Shown one piece after another: positions 1 through 10,991 of a stretch of 64,000 bases of DNA (position 1 is its first letter; each line of letters opens with the position of its first letter). The notes beneath the pieces were generated by a model. The model saw only the letters and a list, made by a program, of their open reading frames with translations, made no database searches and was not told the origin of the DNA. The position numbers and the translations under genes were made by a program. Source of the DNA: Notospermus geniculatus (taxonomy: Eukaryota; Nemertea; Pilidiophora; Heteronemertea; Lineidae); NCBI GenBank assembly GCA_002633025.1, contig NMRB01000188.1, forward strand, positions 467,599 through 531,598. Reading direction: 5' to 3'.

Positions 1-480
1 GCTAATACAGGTCATTCTGAGGGTTCGCCTTCGGCTTACCATATCTAGTCAACTCTATATGAACGTCAACTTTCCTGACACTGTACTTGTTTCCAAAATT
101 CACTACCGTTTTTTCAATGACTGATGCATGCCTTCGGCTGTTTGTTTGCATAGATTTTTGGGAAAATAAAGACCATACAGTCGGAAGTAAAGCGTACTAC
201 TTTTTAATACTTCCGTATCGTTCTGGTGACAACACAGCTCGCGTCGGACAGACATCCGTATAGGTGGTGTAACAGTAGCACTTGTCCAGGTAGAATTAAG
301 TCGCTTGCAACGCAACCAGATTTGATACTTAATACTTTTAAGTCATACTTTTTGTACGGGCGGGCTCTTTCGCTTTTGGCCATTCAAGAGCAAGACTTAC
401 GTTTATCAAGCACTGATGTTGGGATTTTCTCTTCATTGAGTAATTCTGTCGGGGACATTGCTGCATAACCAAGGCTTGGG

Positions 481-531
481 GTATTGTGGGGGTGGGGCAG
501 TGTGGTGTGTGTGTGTGTGGGGGGGGGATCG
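481..531. repeat. GT/G-rich simple repeat
   Basis: A short low-complexity run: G-runs of four to five, then a (GT)n tract, then a run of nine G. The loops between G-runs are too uneven for a clear G-quadruplex call. Confidence 0.8.
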
Positions 532-3169
532 CTTCCTCATTTGTTCATTTCTTTGACTTTTTCATTCTTTATTTCATTAAATTCATCCTTTTCCATCCGT
601 GAAATTCTTCATGCCAGGACGTCCTGAGATGACATAGTCATCGATTTCTATGTCCACGTCTCAGTCCATGACGTCATCATAGCCTACTTGCTAGGAATTC
701 CACAAACCAGTTAGGCCTACACGACCAGTTACAAGTTCAGAATACCTAATTATCAATGACTAAGCCTATTAAAACATACATAACTCTTTCCTAGTGCAAA
801 ATCGTTCTAAATCACGATGAAGTGGACAAAGTACGCCTGACACGAAGGTCTACAGAGATCCACAGAAGAAACTGTCAAGGAAAGAAGTAGGCCTATATAT
901 CTAGATATATAGATAAAACTTTGAGCCTGTTTCCTAAGTCAGTTATGAAATCTAAGTCAGAGCAGATACCTCACATGCAATGTATTTAGGCCTACTAGGG
1001 ACAGGAGTCGACCAACTTTAATACAGACGACGAATTTCATGAAAATCCAAAATTTTGTAAAAGACTATAACCAGAATTCCACATTCCCCGCATCACTGAT
1101 TATAAATAGCCAACAACCCGAATTTCCCTCGCATTCCCATGGAGGGTAACAAAGATTGCTCAACGAACCGAACTCGTTATGGCCGCTGGACTATTCAGGA
1201 CCGACCCACCATTGTCTGGCCAGCGTCGCTGGGTAGTTCCCCCATTCATCAAGTGTCCCAATACCAACAATGGTGGTGTATTTCTATGGGTATTGTTGAG
1301 ACGAGACCGTTGTCAAGATGTGTAACGCTGTGTAGATAGGAGGCCACTTCAAATAGAAATTCGTGCAAACATTAAAATGCATGGACTGCCTACAGATTTA
1401 TACGACTCAGACGAAAACTGCCAAAAGTGATGAACGTTGTAGCTTCCGTTCGCTACTAGACCGTGGCTGCAAGTCGGCCATTTTGGCAACCCTATGTTGC
1501 AGGACCGAGATGACCAAGTTTGCAACATGCATGAGGGAATCCCGAGGTCGAAAGAACACTTCTGAGAAGGAACCTGGGTGTCACCACGTTGGCGACTCAA
1601 GGGGACAAGATAATAAAGCCATCAATATTAGATGAGACCAGACCATTCTTCTTTGGGGCAAATTGCTGCCAAAAATGGAGGACGCTGAACTTCAGCATCA
1701 CCTTTTCGAACTAAAGATAGGGGGAATTGCAGAGAATTACCTAATGATTGAATGAGCGCCTCGTTATTTATGTCGGTGTATTTAGAGTCAAGGCACTCAG
1801 GGGAACTTCGGAGACAAAAACCCTTCAAGAGGGTCCGGTCCCTCTTCAACATACCGACCACGTGGTCAAGACATTCCAATTTGGGAAAATAAGGCCACTT
1901 CAGATTTTTTAAGGATTACAGTCCATTGTGTCAAACCGACTGTGCCTGTGTAAGGTGAAGGAGACTGTTAGAGCAATCCTTCATTTACAAACAGATTGTA
2001 AAATGATGCAATGAATCATAAAGTGAAGACTCGGCAAAAGAATCTTCATCGTAAGATTAGGTGACCGAGTAAAGCCTGAGTGCTACTTCCTTTGACAACG
2101 GAAATCAGACCCACGCTGACTTTCAACGTTCTGCATAAAATGCACTACCTAAGTTGGCCATACCACTCAACAGGGAAGTGGACGGTGAAGTATTCCCGTG
2201 ATTATGGCCTGAAGACCGCGGATGGAATCTGGTGTCGGTCAGTCGAACAGCTTCGACATCCAAACACGTGTTCAGTGGACGGAACAGAAGCAACCAAATT
2301 TTGAACGAGTCTCGAACAAAATGAACCATCGAAACATGGAGAGCAGAGAAGGGTGCTCCTCCGAGTGAGATTGTTTTCGTGCAAGGCTCTCAATGGGCAT
2401 ATCGACCTGTATGGCAGTCGTTTGTGTCTTTGGCCAAGTGTTTGGTCTCAGCGAAACGTTGGAAACCCAATGGTGGTAAATTGTCCATTGGGAGCCCAAA
2501 TTGCACGAGATAACTTCACGTGGAGGAGAACCCTAACGGTCTGCTCGGAGAGTAAAACCGAAAAGACAACTATCTCATTCTGAACTTCTCCATTGCCAAT
2601 TCCTTTGAGGGTAGTCCATGAGTATCTCGCTGCGAGGACTTCTGTGGTAGATGATTCCAAGCCGTCAGGATGAGTGTGGATCTAGTCATGAGCTTTTACA
2701 ACATGGACCAGACACACAAACATCCTAAAGACTGGAAGAAATCAGATGTCGTCTGCTTCCGGACGGACTGCGTATCCTGATGTGGACCTCGAACCAGTAT
2801 CGACTGCTGTACGGAAGGTTTACCTTCTAGTGGCGGGTTGTATAATCAGAGTTCGCCTACAAGTCCTATCACTAGACAAATACTAAAAGTGGTTGCATCC
2901 TGCAAATAGTCAGCACACCCTATCATTAACTAAACATCTTTGTTGATGCTATCATACGAGAGAACGAATGTCGTGGTCGCATCGTTTTTGTAAAGCAGCG
3001 AGGGAAAAGTTCCAACCACGTGGGCCTAATCGCGCCGAAACTAACATACGTTGGTCTACATGCACCCAGCACTTCAGTGAACTGAAAATTTCACAAGTGA
3101 AGTACTTGAGGCAATGCCCTACTTGAAAAGCATATAAAATAGGCTAAAACCCATTCAGTAGGCCTACGA

Positions 3170-3313
3170 AATGATCTAGAAGGAATTCTGCAGGGACTTG
3201 GCCTACACGTCGAAGTAAAGGAACGCCTAAGAGCCTACAACAACCTCCACAACCCTACCTCCAAAGAAAACGAAAAGCACTGGCTGGACACCGCAACAGC
3301 TGCTCTGTCGTAG
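3170..3313 (+). other. Short open frame of 47 codons, possible decayed coding fragment
   Basis: This frame reads without a stop from about 3170 to a TAG at 3311. Its translation looks protein-like, with the segment LHVEVKERLRAYNNLHNP near its middle and a charged, helix-prone composition. There is no start codon in context, the frame is closed downstream, and frames further on (3.68-3.86 kb and 3.98-4.13 kb) show other short stretches without an obvious link. I do not recognise the family. It could be a remnant of a mobile-element protein or chance. Confidence 0.15.
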
Positions 3314-4967
3314 CTAGCAGGACAGCAAGGAATGGAATGAAGTCTTCAAGTCAAAGGTCCCATATATATACGGCAGTTTTGACACCGTCTGACCAAATGC
3401 CTTGTCAACAACGCTCACCAAACAATTAGCTAAATGATCTAATTAGCGGCTTAATTTGGGCGGCAAACTCAAGAGGTGTCACCAGAGTTACCAACGCCCA
3501 AAGTCAGAGTTGCGGAACAAAGGAGGTAAGCCGGAAAGTCGCTTGACACTTAATACTGTGAGAAAACAATAGATCGACTGTGGAAAGGTTGACCAAACTG
3601 AGTTTGGGGAATTACCCCGAAGTCGTTGAAGGATGTGACAGCAGATTGAGTCCTAATCAGGCCTTGTTACTATGTCCTCATGAGTTTTGCTCAATTTGGA
3701 AATCAAGAAGAACGAATTTCCTCCGAGTTGCTTGTCGACCAAATAAAGGACCGAGGCCGCATACCAACCACTGAATCACATGAACCACGTGTTGAATATG
3801 AACAGAGCCTGTGTAGAGGAAATGGCAGATATGATCACAACACAGAAATAAATTGGGGTTAATGGACTGGGACGAAAGAAAATGAAGAAATTACCATGGA
3901 ATAGGCCTATAATAATAGGGTATGATCAGCGTGAAATACCTAAGAGGTAACAGAGCACGGAGAGGTGAATGCCAATAAGATATGCATAGGCCTAGTGATC
4001 GAAATTCTTGACGAAAGTACACAGACTTGTGACGAACTAGATGATAAGTGTGGGCCTTCTACTCTCAGAGTGGACATTCCTAAAACTTCGACGACGGCGA
4101 ATACGGTTTCTAGTTCAGGAATTGGCTACTACGACTGACAATGTGGAAGATTGATAAAATGCATTAGAAAGTGAAGCAACAGAGCGAAAATTGTGGGCCT
4201 TAAGTTCTAAGGAAGTAACTCAAACCTACAAGAAGTTTGCTGTGAAGTGTGATCCCCTTTAGAATGAGACGTAATGCCGCAGAGTGCAAGATCCTAGAAA
4301 TGGTAGTGAATCCTAGGCCTATTTCCCTAATCTTACCACAGAGAAATCTATCCTCTAACAAGCTAAAAAGAAGACTCGGAATAAAAATCGACCTGTGACC
4401 TAAGCACCAAGCAACCGGACTGGCGAGACCATGTGCTCGAACCTCGTTCTGAATTCACCACGTGACCAATATCCAAAACTCCATGATAGAGCCAGCATTG
4501 CCGTTTCCACCATCCCTAGCCCTAGAAAAACGAATAAGAACTGGAGCCTGGTCCTACTCTACACAGAATGCTTATGAAAGTCTAGAACAATTAGGTCACT
4601 TGGCCTATTGGCAGACAGCAACCTGAGGGAATTCTCGAGAACCCCGGGCACTCGAGATTTGCATATCTCTTGAATTTGCCATGATAAAAGGACGAACAAA
4701 TAGAAAATTGGCGGTAAAAACATAAGAGTTTCCTAGGAATACAACCGAATTAACCCTACGATAGCTATACCTACACAACGTCATGTATAATGGTCAGAAA
4801 ACGCGCGGACTGGAGGTGAAATCCGAGTGAGTCTGAAGCCGCCTTCACCCGTGGACATCCCTGGCAGAAATAGAGCCCGGGATCTCATTAAAAGCTTTAA
4901 GAATTCAGCAATGAGAAACGTGGCCAAAAATCCATTCAAAACCACTGGTCCGTGCCCTACTAGTCGT

Positions 4968-4984
4968 TCTGCGCATGCGCGGGC
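4968..4984. promoter_or_regulatory. NRF1-type palindrome
   Basis: The sequence TGCGCATGCGCGG contains the full palindromic NRF1 consensus GCGCATGCGC at 4971-4980. In animals such sites mark CpG-rich housekeeping promoters. The surrounding 200 bp has a few CpGs but no clear first exon, so a promoter here is only a suggestion. Confidence 0.3.
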
Positions 4985-6068
4985 TATTGTGTCCGGCAAT
5001 AAATCGGTCGGGTTTTAAAACGAGTTTGCGAAGACATTGTCCGTGAACTGAACAGGTTGTAAGGTATAATTTAGATCCCGTACATGTCCACAGCGCTAGG
5101 CTCCTACCAACGAATCGTGCATAATTTTCAAACTAACCCCTGCATTCACACGGATGCCCCCGTCCCAGTTTGAACAATAGCATCAGACCTGAAGTTAAAT
5201 AAGCTGAAAGCGGGCCACAGATATTTGACATTTTCTATAGATTGTGGACAAATAAAGTTTGGGATGAATACGAGGTTACTGACGTGGGTAGCTTTTGAAA
5301 TATTTGAGACTTCTATGCGATGAGTTCAAAATGGGTCCACAGACAAGCATTTATTATCGTCTTTTGTGTATCCGTTACTTTGAGGTATACATTTATCGTC
5401 CTCATACATAGCTTGCCCAAGCAACTAAATGCTAATGAATGGATTACTGGTGTGGCTACTATAGATTCTCAGCGGTTTGGCCAGTTTGAATGATATCTTT
5501 TGTAATATTCTAGATATTAACTGTATTTCACATTGTACTTTTCTGACAATGAGAATCCGAATCTGTAAATGTCATTTTACTTTGAAGATGCCCGGACTTG
5601 ACTCCAGAGGTTGCGAACTGCAAACGATGAGTTTGTAACGTGGACACCACAACCTCATGACGAGGAGAAAACTGCTTTCAAATCATTCACTAAATCTTTA
5701 ACTAATGCTTTCCTCAGCTTCACGCCACAAACCCAATCTGAATGGAAACGAAATTGCCAGGAAGAAGAATTGTGTATTGCTGAACATCGTCGTGAAGTAT
5801 TGGGGGGGGGGGGGAGCTTCTGGTGAACCCAACTTCAAAAGTTTCAACTGGTAAAGATCCAAAAGTGTCATCAGGGTCAATGTGCACGTGAGTTGCATGC
5901 AGAATGCATTGAATGTGGAAGACGAAAAGGCTGGACGTCTTCAAAACCTCCACTACTCAGATGGCTTTAGTTTCTTCATCAACCACGCCCGTACTGTACT
6001 TTTGAAGGCTTAGTCGAGGTTGCTAAAGCCTACATTGCAAATTCTCTAGGGGTAGGGGCCATACAATA

Positions 6069-6223
6069 GGGAGTTTATGAAATCAAACGATAAACATTAA
6101 CTTTACGACAACGTTATTTTTTGTACCCAAAATGCAATATTTTGGCCTAATCTGCTGAACTTACAGTATGAAAAATAACGTTGTCGTAAAGTTACCGTTT
6201 ATCGTTTGATTTCTGAAACTCCC
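6069..6223. mobile_element. Hairpin MITE, GGGAGGTT-ended family, copy 1
   Basis: A 155 bp element made of two arms of about 55 bp around a short loop. The ends read GGGAGTTT...AACTCCC and are flanked on both sides by TA (6067-6068 and 6224-6225), the target duplication expected of Tc1/mariner-type elements. Subterminal parts include GAAATCAAACGATAAAC and CAACGTTATTTTT. It is a non-autonomous element with no coding capacity. A clear sister copy lies at 27.07 kb and an element with the same ends but a different interior at 31.49 kb. Confidence 0.85.
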
Positions 6224-7047
6224 TATTGACACCTCTTCACCGTGGCAGTTTGGTCGACATGGTGTGGTACCACGACATCCAGCAGGCGGTGAAAGGGGTT
6301 AAAGAATCCTAGGGTGAGAAAGGATAATCCGACGATTAACGCGACACGCCACCTGTAGGCCATCGACAGCTTATGAATGGAAACAAAGAAGAGTAAATCA
6401 AGGTGTTTGTTCTGTCACTCAGTTGAGCATTTCCGTGGATGATATTACTACCTGGAGATTATAAAGGGTTAATTGTCGAGCAAACATGGCGGAAAGCCCA
6501 TCTTGTCAATATATCCAGGTTAAATCCACACGTACTTGAGTAGCCTCAAAGATTTAGCGGGAGTATTTGCTGATTAAACATCACATACATTGATAACGCG
6601 CGTGTTTTAGCTGTTGAAGGAACCACCTGCAGTGACTGGGCCTAGGCTTACGTGTGTCGTGTACAGGAAGATGCGCTCCAATTGCCCCAAGGAGAGACCT
6701 TGTAATGGCAGATTGTCGCAGCTTTTTGGATGCCAACAGTCCTGCCAAAGCCATTTTTATCATCGGCTACAGCACACTAGGCTTTATCTGACTGTCCTGT
6801 CACGGGCCTTTAGTCCATCATCGGCCTCAGCAATAAGCTACCTGCCTGTTATGACCCCTCAGCCCTACTTATCTGCCCGTGGGGTGTTCAAGAAATCTGA
6901 CCAACCCTCCGGGCTGAATGCAACATCCCCCATCTAGCGGAGAGTATCCCCGTCTTTACTTGCAAATGACTGCAACCACACCCCAGTCGTCCATCCACTG
7001 GGAAGAGGTGGCAAACTTTTGGGTTGACACGCGACGGGATTCGACAG

Positions 7048-7058
7048 AGAATCGAACC
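7048..7058 (-). other. Isolated B-box-like motif (possible SINE head)
   Basis: On the minus strand the motif GGTTCGATTCT matches the tRNA B box. A TGGCTTGGTGC string about 40 bases upstream on that strand could be a degraded A box. The sequence downstream on the minus strand (toward 6.7 kb) has no recognised SINE body, so this is weak. Confidence 0.2.
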
Positions 7059-7387
7059 GTGTGCATGAGGCGAGAAAGCACCAAGCCACACAAAGACAGC
7101 ACCCGTCTTCGAAATCAGGTAGCTGTCTACCGGGTCCTACATTACATGCAATCTATTTTTGCAGTCCAGCCCTGTTCGGGACCCACTTAACACAACTTAT
7201 GCAAACATTCACTTCTCTTATCATCGAAATACAAGCTGTAGCTCTATTGTCTCCGTCTCTCATACGGTGAATATTTCAAACAGTAGGTACCCTGCTGGTT
7301 CGTACTTGAGAAATGCAGTGAGTCTCTACCAACTGTACGTGTGTTCTTGATGACTGTATGCTGACGACATGAGATTTTGATTTAACC

Positions 7388-7668
7388 CTTATGCGAAGCG
7401 ACCAAGGCGACGTCAACATGGCTGCCGTGTCGGCCATGATTACGCGGCTGATTTCACCCCGTTTGCAAGCGTCATCGAAGACGGCGTCACCATAATGGCT
7501 GCCGTGTCGGCCATGATTACGCTGCTGATTTGACCCCGTTTTGCAAGCGTCATCGAAGACGGCGTCAACATGGCTGCCGTGTCGGCCATGATTACTCGAC
7601 TGTTTTGACCCCGTTTTGCGAGCGTGACCTAAGACGAAGGCAACATGGCTGCTATGTCAGCCATGATT
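7388..7668. repeat. Four-unit tandem array, period 75-77 bp
   Basis: Four units with an ATGGCTGC landmark at 7418, 7495, 7570 and 7645, so spacing is 77, 75 and 75 bp. Each unit contains ATGGCTGCCGTGTCGGCCAT, an imperfect palindrome whose halves (ATGGC and GCCAT) resemble YY1-type sites, plus a GACCCCGTTTTGCAAGCGTC segment. The last unit is the most diverged, the usual picture of an array decaying at its edge. A stop-free frame of 90 codons inside it follows from the repeat and is not evidence of a gene. Confidence 0.9.
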
Positions 7669-7783
7669 TTCCGAATTCTGTGGATGATTTGTGGAGTATC
7701 GAACTGCAAAATATAGATCTGACTTTGAGACGAATTTGCAATAAGTATTCATTGATCTCACCACGATACAGCTCCAAAAATAA

Positions 7784-7802
7784 TCACGTGACAGTCACGT
7801 GA
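7784..7802. promoter_or_regulatory. Paired TCACGTGA palindromes
   Basis: Two TCACGTGA motifs sit back to back (TCACGTGACAGTCACGTGA). This is the E-box core bound by MITF/TFE/USF-type bHLH-zip factors, known as a CLEAR-type element when extended by GT. No gene start is visible nearby, so function is unproven. Confidence 0.3.
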
Positions 7803-8577
7803 TGGCATTTTTTGCAAACTTATGGACAATGAAGGAAAGTAGTTGCAGTGAGCCTCTGACGGAAGCGAGGCTGTTGAATGAGGATGGCGTTGGTGGACTC
7901 TGTGGCCATGGCCTTTTGACGTCACTTTGGACGACATCAGATATGATTTGAGGCGGAACTGTTTAGTCCTTTTAGTCATACATGGGATAGGACATGAAAT
8001 TTTTCATTTCAATAGGTTTCAGCAACGCGTAGGATAGCGGTGTGCGTGAAGTATTTTTCAGAACCAAAGTAATGTAAAATAGCAAAGGATATACAAAACC
8101 AGTCTTGGAAAATAAATATCAAGATGACACTCCTTTGACCTCGCTTACTAGTATTCGACCAAGGAGTAGAATACCATGCATGGGGTGGGAGAGATGAAAA
8201 GGGGTAAGGTGCGTCGGTCCATCGGAAGTTGACCCAGGTTTATGTGCAATAAAACACGCCATCGGTACAATTTCGGTGTGTGATATTTGGCGTGGAAAAG
8301 AGTCTAGGAAAGTATGTCACGTTATTCTCAATGTTCTGACAGCATTCTCTAACTCATAATGACGTTGAGTTTATTCCCTTCAGAATTCACTGAACTGGTA
8401 AAATGTTTTTGTGAGATTTTTTCATCGTTGACCTGTATCTTTACGATATTTCTCAGGTTATAGCACTTCTGATTATAACCTGTTCCTAAACTTCAACCAC
8501 ACATGCACTGATTCATCTACCATGCCCTGGTAACTTTCCATAGGGGTGGGTCTAAACGGGGTACCCAGGTCGATGGA

Positions 8578-8950
8578 CAGGGCGGTGGCGCAGTGGTTGA
8601 GAGTCGGATTCTCGTGATGGAGGGGCCGCGGATTCGAAACCCAGCCGAGCCACCACTCCGCGCATTCTCAGCTGGTCTGAAAGGATCAAGTGATGCGCTG
8701 AATGATCTGCTTCTTGAGTTCCCCAGAAAGGTTTCTGGAGAGACTGCGGTAACAGTGTGAAGCCTCTTTGACCCTGTGCTGCAACAAGAGGCCCATGGGC
8801 CTGGCGCTCAGCTGGTATTCTAGGCCAAGGCGTAAGCCATGTGTACATGATTTAAGGGGTACTGCAGCGTTAGAGGGTCACCAGCAAGCCGCACCACTGA
8901 CCGAAGTCACCGCACCAGATCTCTTCCGACTGGACCAATATTCGTCTTGT
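8578..8950 (+). mobile_element. tRNA-headed SINE-like repeat
   Basis: The head matches a tRNA-derived pol III promoter: an A box TGGCGCAGTGG at 8586-8596 and a B box GATTCGAAACC at 8631-8641, about 35 bp apart. It is not a functional tRNA because the acceptor stem does not pair. A body of about 300 bp follows, ending somewhere before 8950. The 3' end and target duplications are not clear, so the right boundary is a guess. No second copy of this family was noticed in the window. A stop-free minus-strand frame overlaps it and is treated as chance. Confidence 0.6.
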
Positions 8951-9554
8951 AGCTAATGAGATTCTATGATACAATGTGCCTGAACAAGGTGGAATACATA
9001 GAAGCCTCACAATTATGCTTTTTAGAAATTCATTTTGGATGATTTTATCAAAAGGGGTGTAACTCCATTGTTAAAATGTTGGCTTGTTACTGCCTGTTGT
9101 ATTTCGACGTGTCACTTTATTAATCCAGGTACCTTACATAGATTCAGAATGAACTTTCTGCCCACGTTGCTGGGTAAACGTCAAATGAAATTTATTCCTT
9201 GACAATGTACGAATTGTTCGACTTTTGAAAGCGATGACCTGGTTAGCAAAGTTTGCGTGACGATGACTTTTAAAGGGGGAATGACGGTGTGGAGGGAGAA
9301 ATGTCCTTGGAAAGAATGTCCTATTCGATTGTAGACGGCATGAACGCAGCAAACGGAGACCATCATCCTGACGTAATCAGTGGTTCGCCCACGTTTGGTG
9401 AAAAATCTGGTCCCAAACTCAACCTATCACAGCAAACTTGACGTCAATAGGCCTACTGGGACATCACTCCCAACAACACCCCATTCCGTTCAGTCCGGCA
9501 TCCAGAGATTATAAATATCATTAGGCCAATACACAAGAGAAAGTCAGCTAATGC

Positions 9555-9724
9555 CAGGGCCGTATTTAAAGGGGGGGAGCGAGGGGGGCAGTTGCCCCCC
9601 CTGAGCCAACCAAAAAACGTGATTTTCATGCAGATTTTGGGCAAAAAAACAGCAAAAAGAGGTCTTCTGCCCCCCTGAGAGGCTCCTGCCCCCCCCCTGG
9701 ACCAAAAAGTTAAATACGGCCCTG
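9555..9724. mobile_element. Non-autonomous DNA transposon, CAGGGCCGTATTTAA ends, copy 1
   Basis: A 170 bp element with 15-bp terminal inverted repeats CAGGGCCGTATTTAA (the right copy has one change) flanked by an exact 5-bp target duplication AATGC (9550-9554 and 9725-9729). The interior has G-runs near the left end, C-runs near the right, and a conserved middle (ACGTGATTTTCATGCAGATT). CAGGG-type ends fit the hAT superfamily, where a branch with 5-bp duplications has been described, but assignment is inference. The sister copy at 56.79 kb is in the opposite orientation. A long minus-strand stop-free frame crossing it is an artefact. Confidence 0.92.
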
Positions 9725-10332
9725 AATGCTGCGCTGGTTCTTGGCTACTAGTATACGAAGGAGGCGAAGCCGTGACGAAATCTTTACCCAATTTGGGACA
9801 AGGGTTCCATCCAGAAAGGGGTGAGTCTGCACAGGCGGGGCACACAGGCTGGGTTCGCGCCAGCGGGAAACGAATCGATGGTGTCGCCATCTGCAGATTT
9901 TGAATGTAACTGACATTGCATGCTGTCAAGCCAGTCTGAAGTCTGCGACCTGACGGCTCCGCCGCCGACTGGGGTATTTACTGTTTTTCTTGTCGAAAGT
10001 GAAAATGCAGATACTGCCAAGTATTTTCGTACATCTGTGTTTTCTATTCTTCTACCCCCTGGGACCCCCTCAGGATAAAAACCCCACCTAATTAACCCTA
10101 AATGAATAACATTAATTAAGTCCCTCACCTTACGGCAAGGAAAAATGTTTTTGTGCTTGTCTGTGCCATACGCCGTGAGGTTTGTTAAAAAAGATAATTG
10201 TCGAAAAAATGGCGAGGAATATTTATACCTAAAGGTTATTAAGTGTGTTAGAAATCATGTCCCATGAGAAACAATGACGATATAAACTTGGGCATGACTG
10301 CAAAAATACGCCGCCGCCGCCGGGCAGTCGGT

Positions 10333-10368
10333 TCTGGTGATTTTCTCTCGCAGGAGAGAAAAACACCA
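10333..10368. repeat. Short hairpin
   Basis: CTGGTGATTTTCTCTC pairs with the downstream GAGAGAAAAACACCAG around a 4-base loop. It follows a CCGCCGCCGCC run. Could fold in DNA or RNA; no function seen. Confidence 0.6.
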
Positions 10369-10949
10369 GCAGACATATCACAAATCATGTCGCTGTTGGG
10401 AAAATGCTGCAAGTTCAACTCAGGTTTTGATTAGTTCTCCACTTCTTATGCCACGCAAAAAAATACGATCTAACATTGGGGGAAAGGTGTCGTTGAATAG
10501 GGGCTGGGAAACGCTGCTGAAGGGTGTAATTTTTCTCATTTACATGTAGTAATTAGTTAATTGCCATCGCCCTGGTGCAATGAAGTTCACTTAGGTCGTG
10601 GAAGATGTAAGATTGACATGGAAATGAAACAAACTCCGAACGGGCTGCAGTACAGGTGAAAACAGGCAGTGACAGGTATTTGTCGCTTGTTAATGGTGTC
10701 GCCATCTGATAGCCATACACCAAACTAAGATCCTCCCGCCAATCGCAGTTGACGAAGATGGACTTCTATGGTCATTATCTGATTCGCTATTTTGATTACG
10801 AGGTCAGTACCATCTGGCGGTCGTTGTCCGCAGGTCACTTTAAGATAAATCACATAAACCTCAACTGGAGAAACCGGGACAGCCTTTCGCGCGGGGGGGG
10901 GGCATGCGTCGACAGGGTCCAGCAAATGCGGCGGATGAGAATGCAGAGG

Positions 10950-10991
10950 NNNNNNNNNNNNNNNNNNNNNNNNNNNNNNNNNNNNNNNNNN
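10950..10991. other. Assembly gap (42 N)
   Basis: Forty-two consecutive N. Single ambiguous bases also occur at 47596 and 61929. Open frames drawn across this gap are not interpretable. Confidence 1.

Larger units (their letters stand above)
1..5040. other. Unclassified stretch, no gene recognised
   Basis: I find no supported gene, inverted-repeat element or tandem array in these 5 kb, apart from the simple repeat near 0.5 kb and the NRF1-type motif near 4.97 kb listed separately. The texture differs from the rest: T-runs are rare, A- and GAA-rich words are common, and TAGGCCTA occurs at least seven times. Many short frames of 60-90 codons exist on both strands, often overlapping, which is what stop-poor non-coding sequence gives. 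The stretch around 1.36-1.64 kb has a faint, unconvincing likeness to a retroelement protease (LLDRGCKSA). Very old decayed retroelement sequence is possible but unproven. Confidence 0.4.

Noticed and set aside
481-531. G-quadruplex
   Set aside because: The spacing between the second and third blocks of G is too long for a standard fold.
1363-1635. Retroelement protease-like string LLDRGCKSA
   Set aside because: The resemblance to the LLDSGS-type motif of retroelement proteases is short, the catalytic DSG/DTG is not kept, and no reverse transcriptase or integrase motif follows.
8578-8650. Functional tRNA gene at 8.58 kb
   Set aside because: A and B boxes are good, but the acceptor stem does not pair and a non-tRNA body follows.
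8552-8848. 98-codon minus-strand frame
   Set aside because: It reads across the tRNA-like head and body of the SINE-like repeat in antisense.
9453-9929. 158-codon minus-strand frame
   Set aside because: It crosses the whole 170 bp transposon and its target duplications; the frame depends on poly-G/C tracts inside the element.
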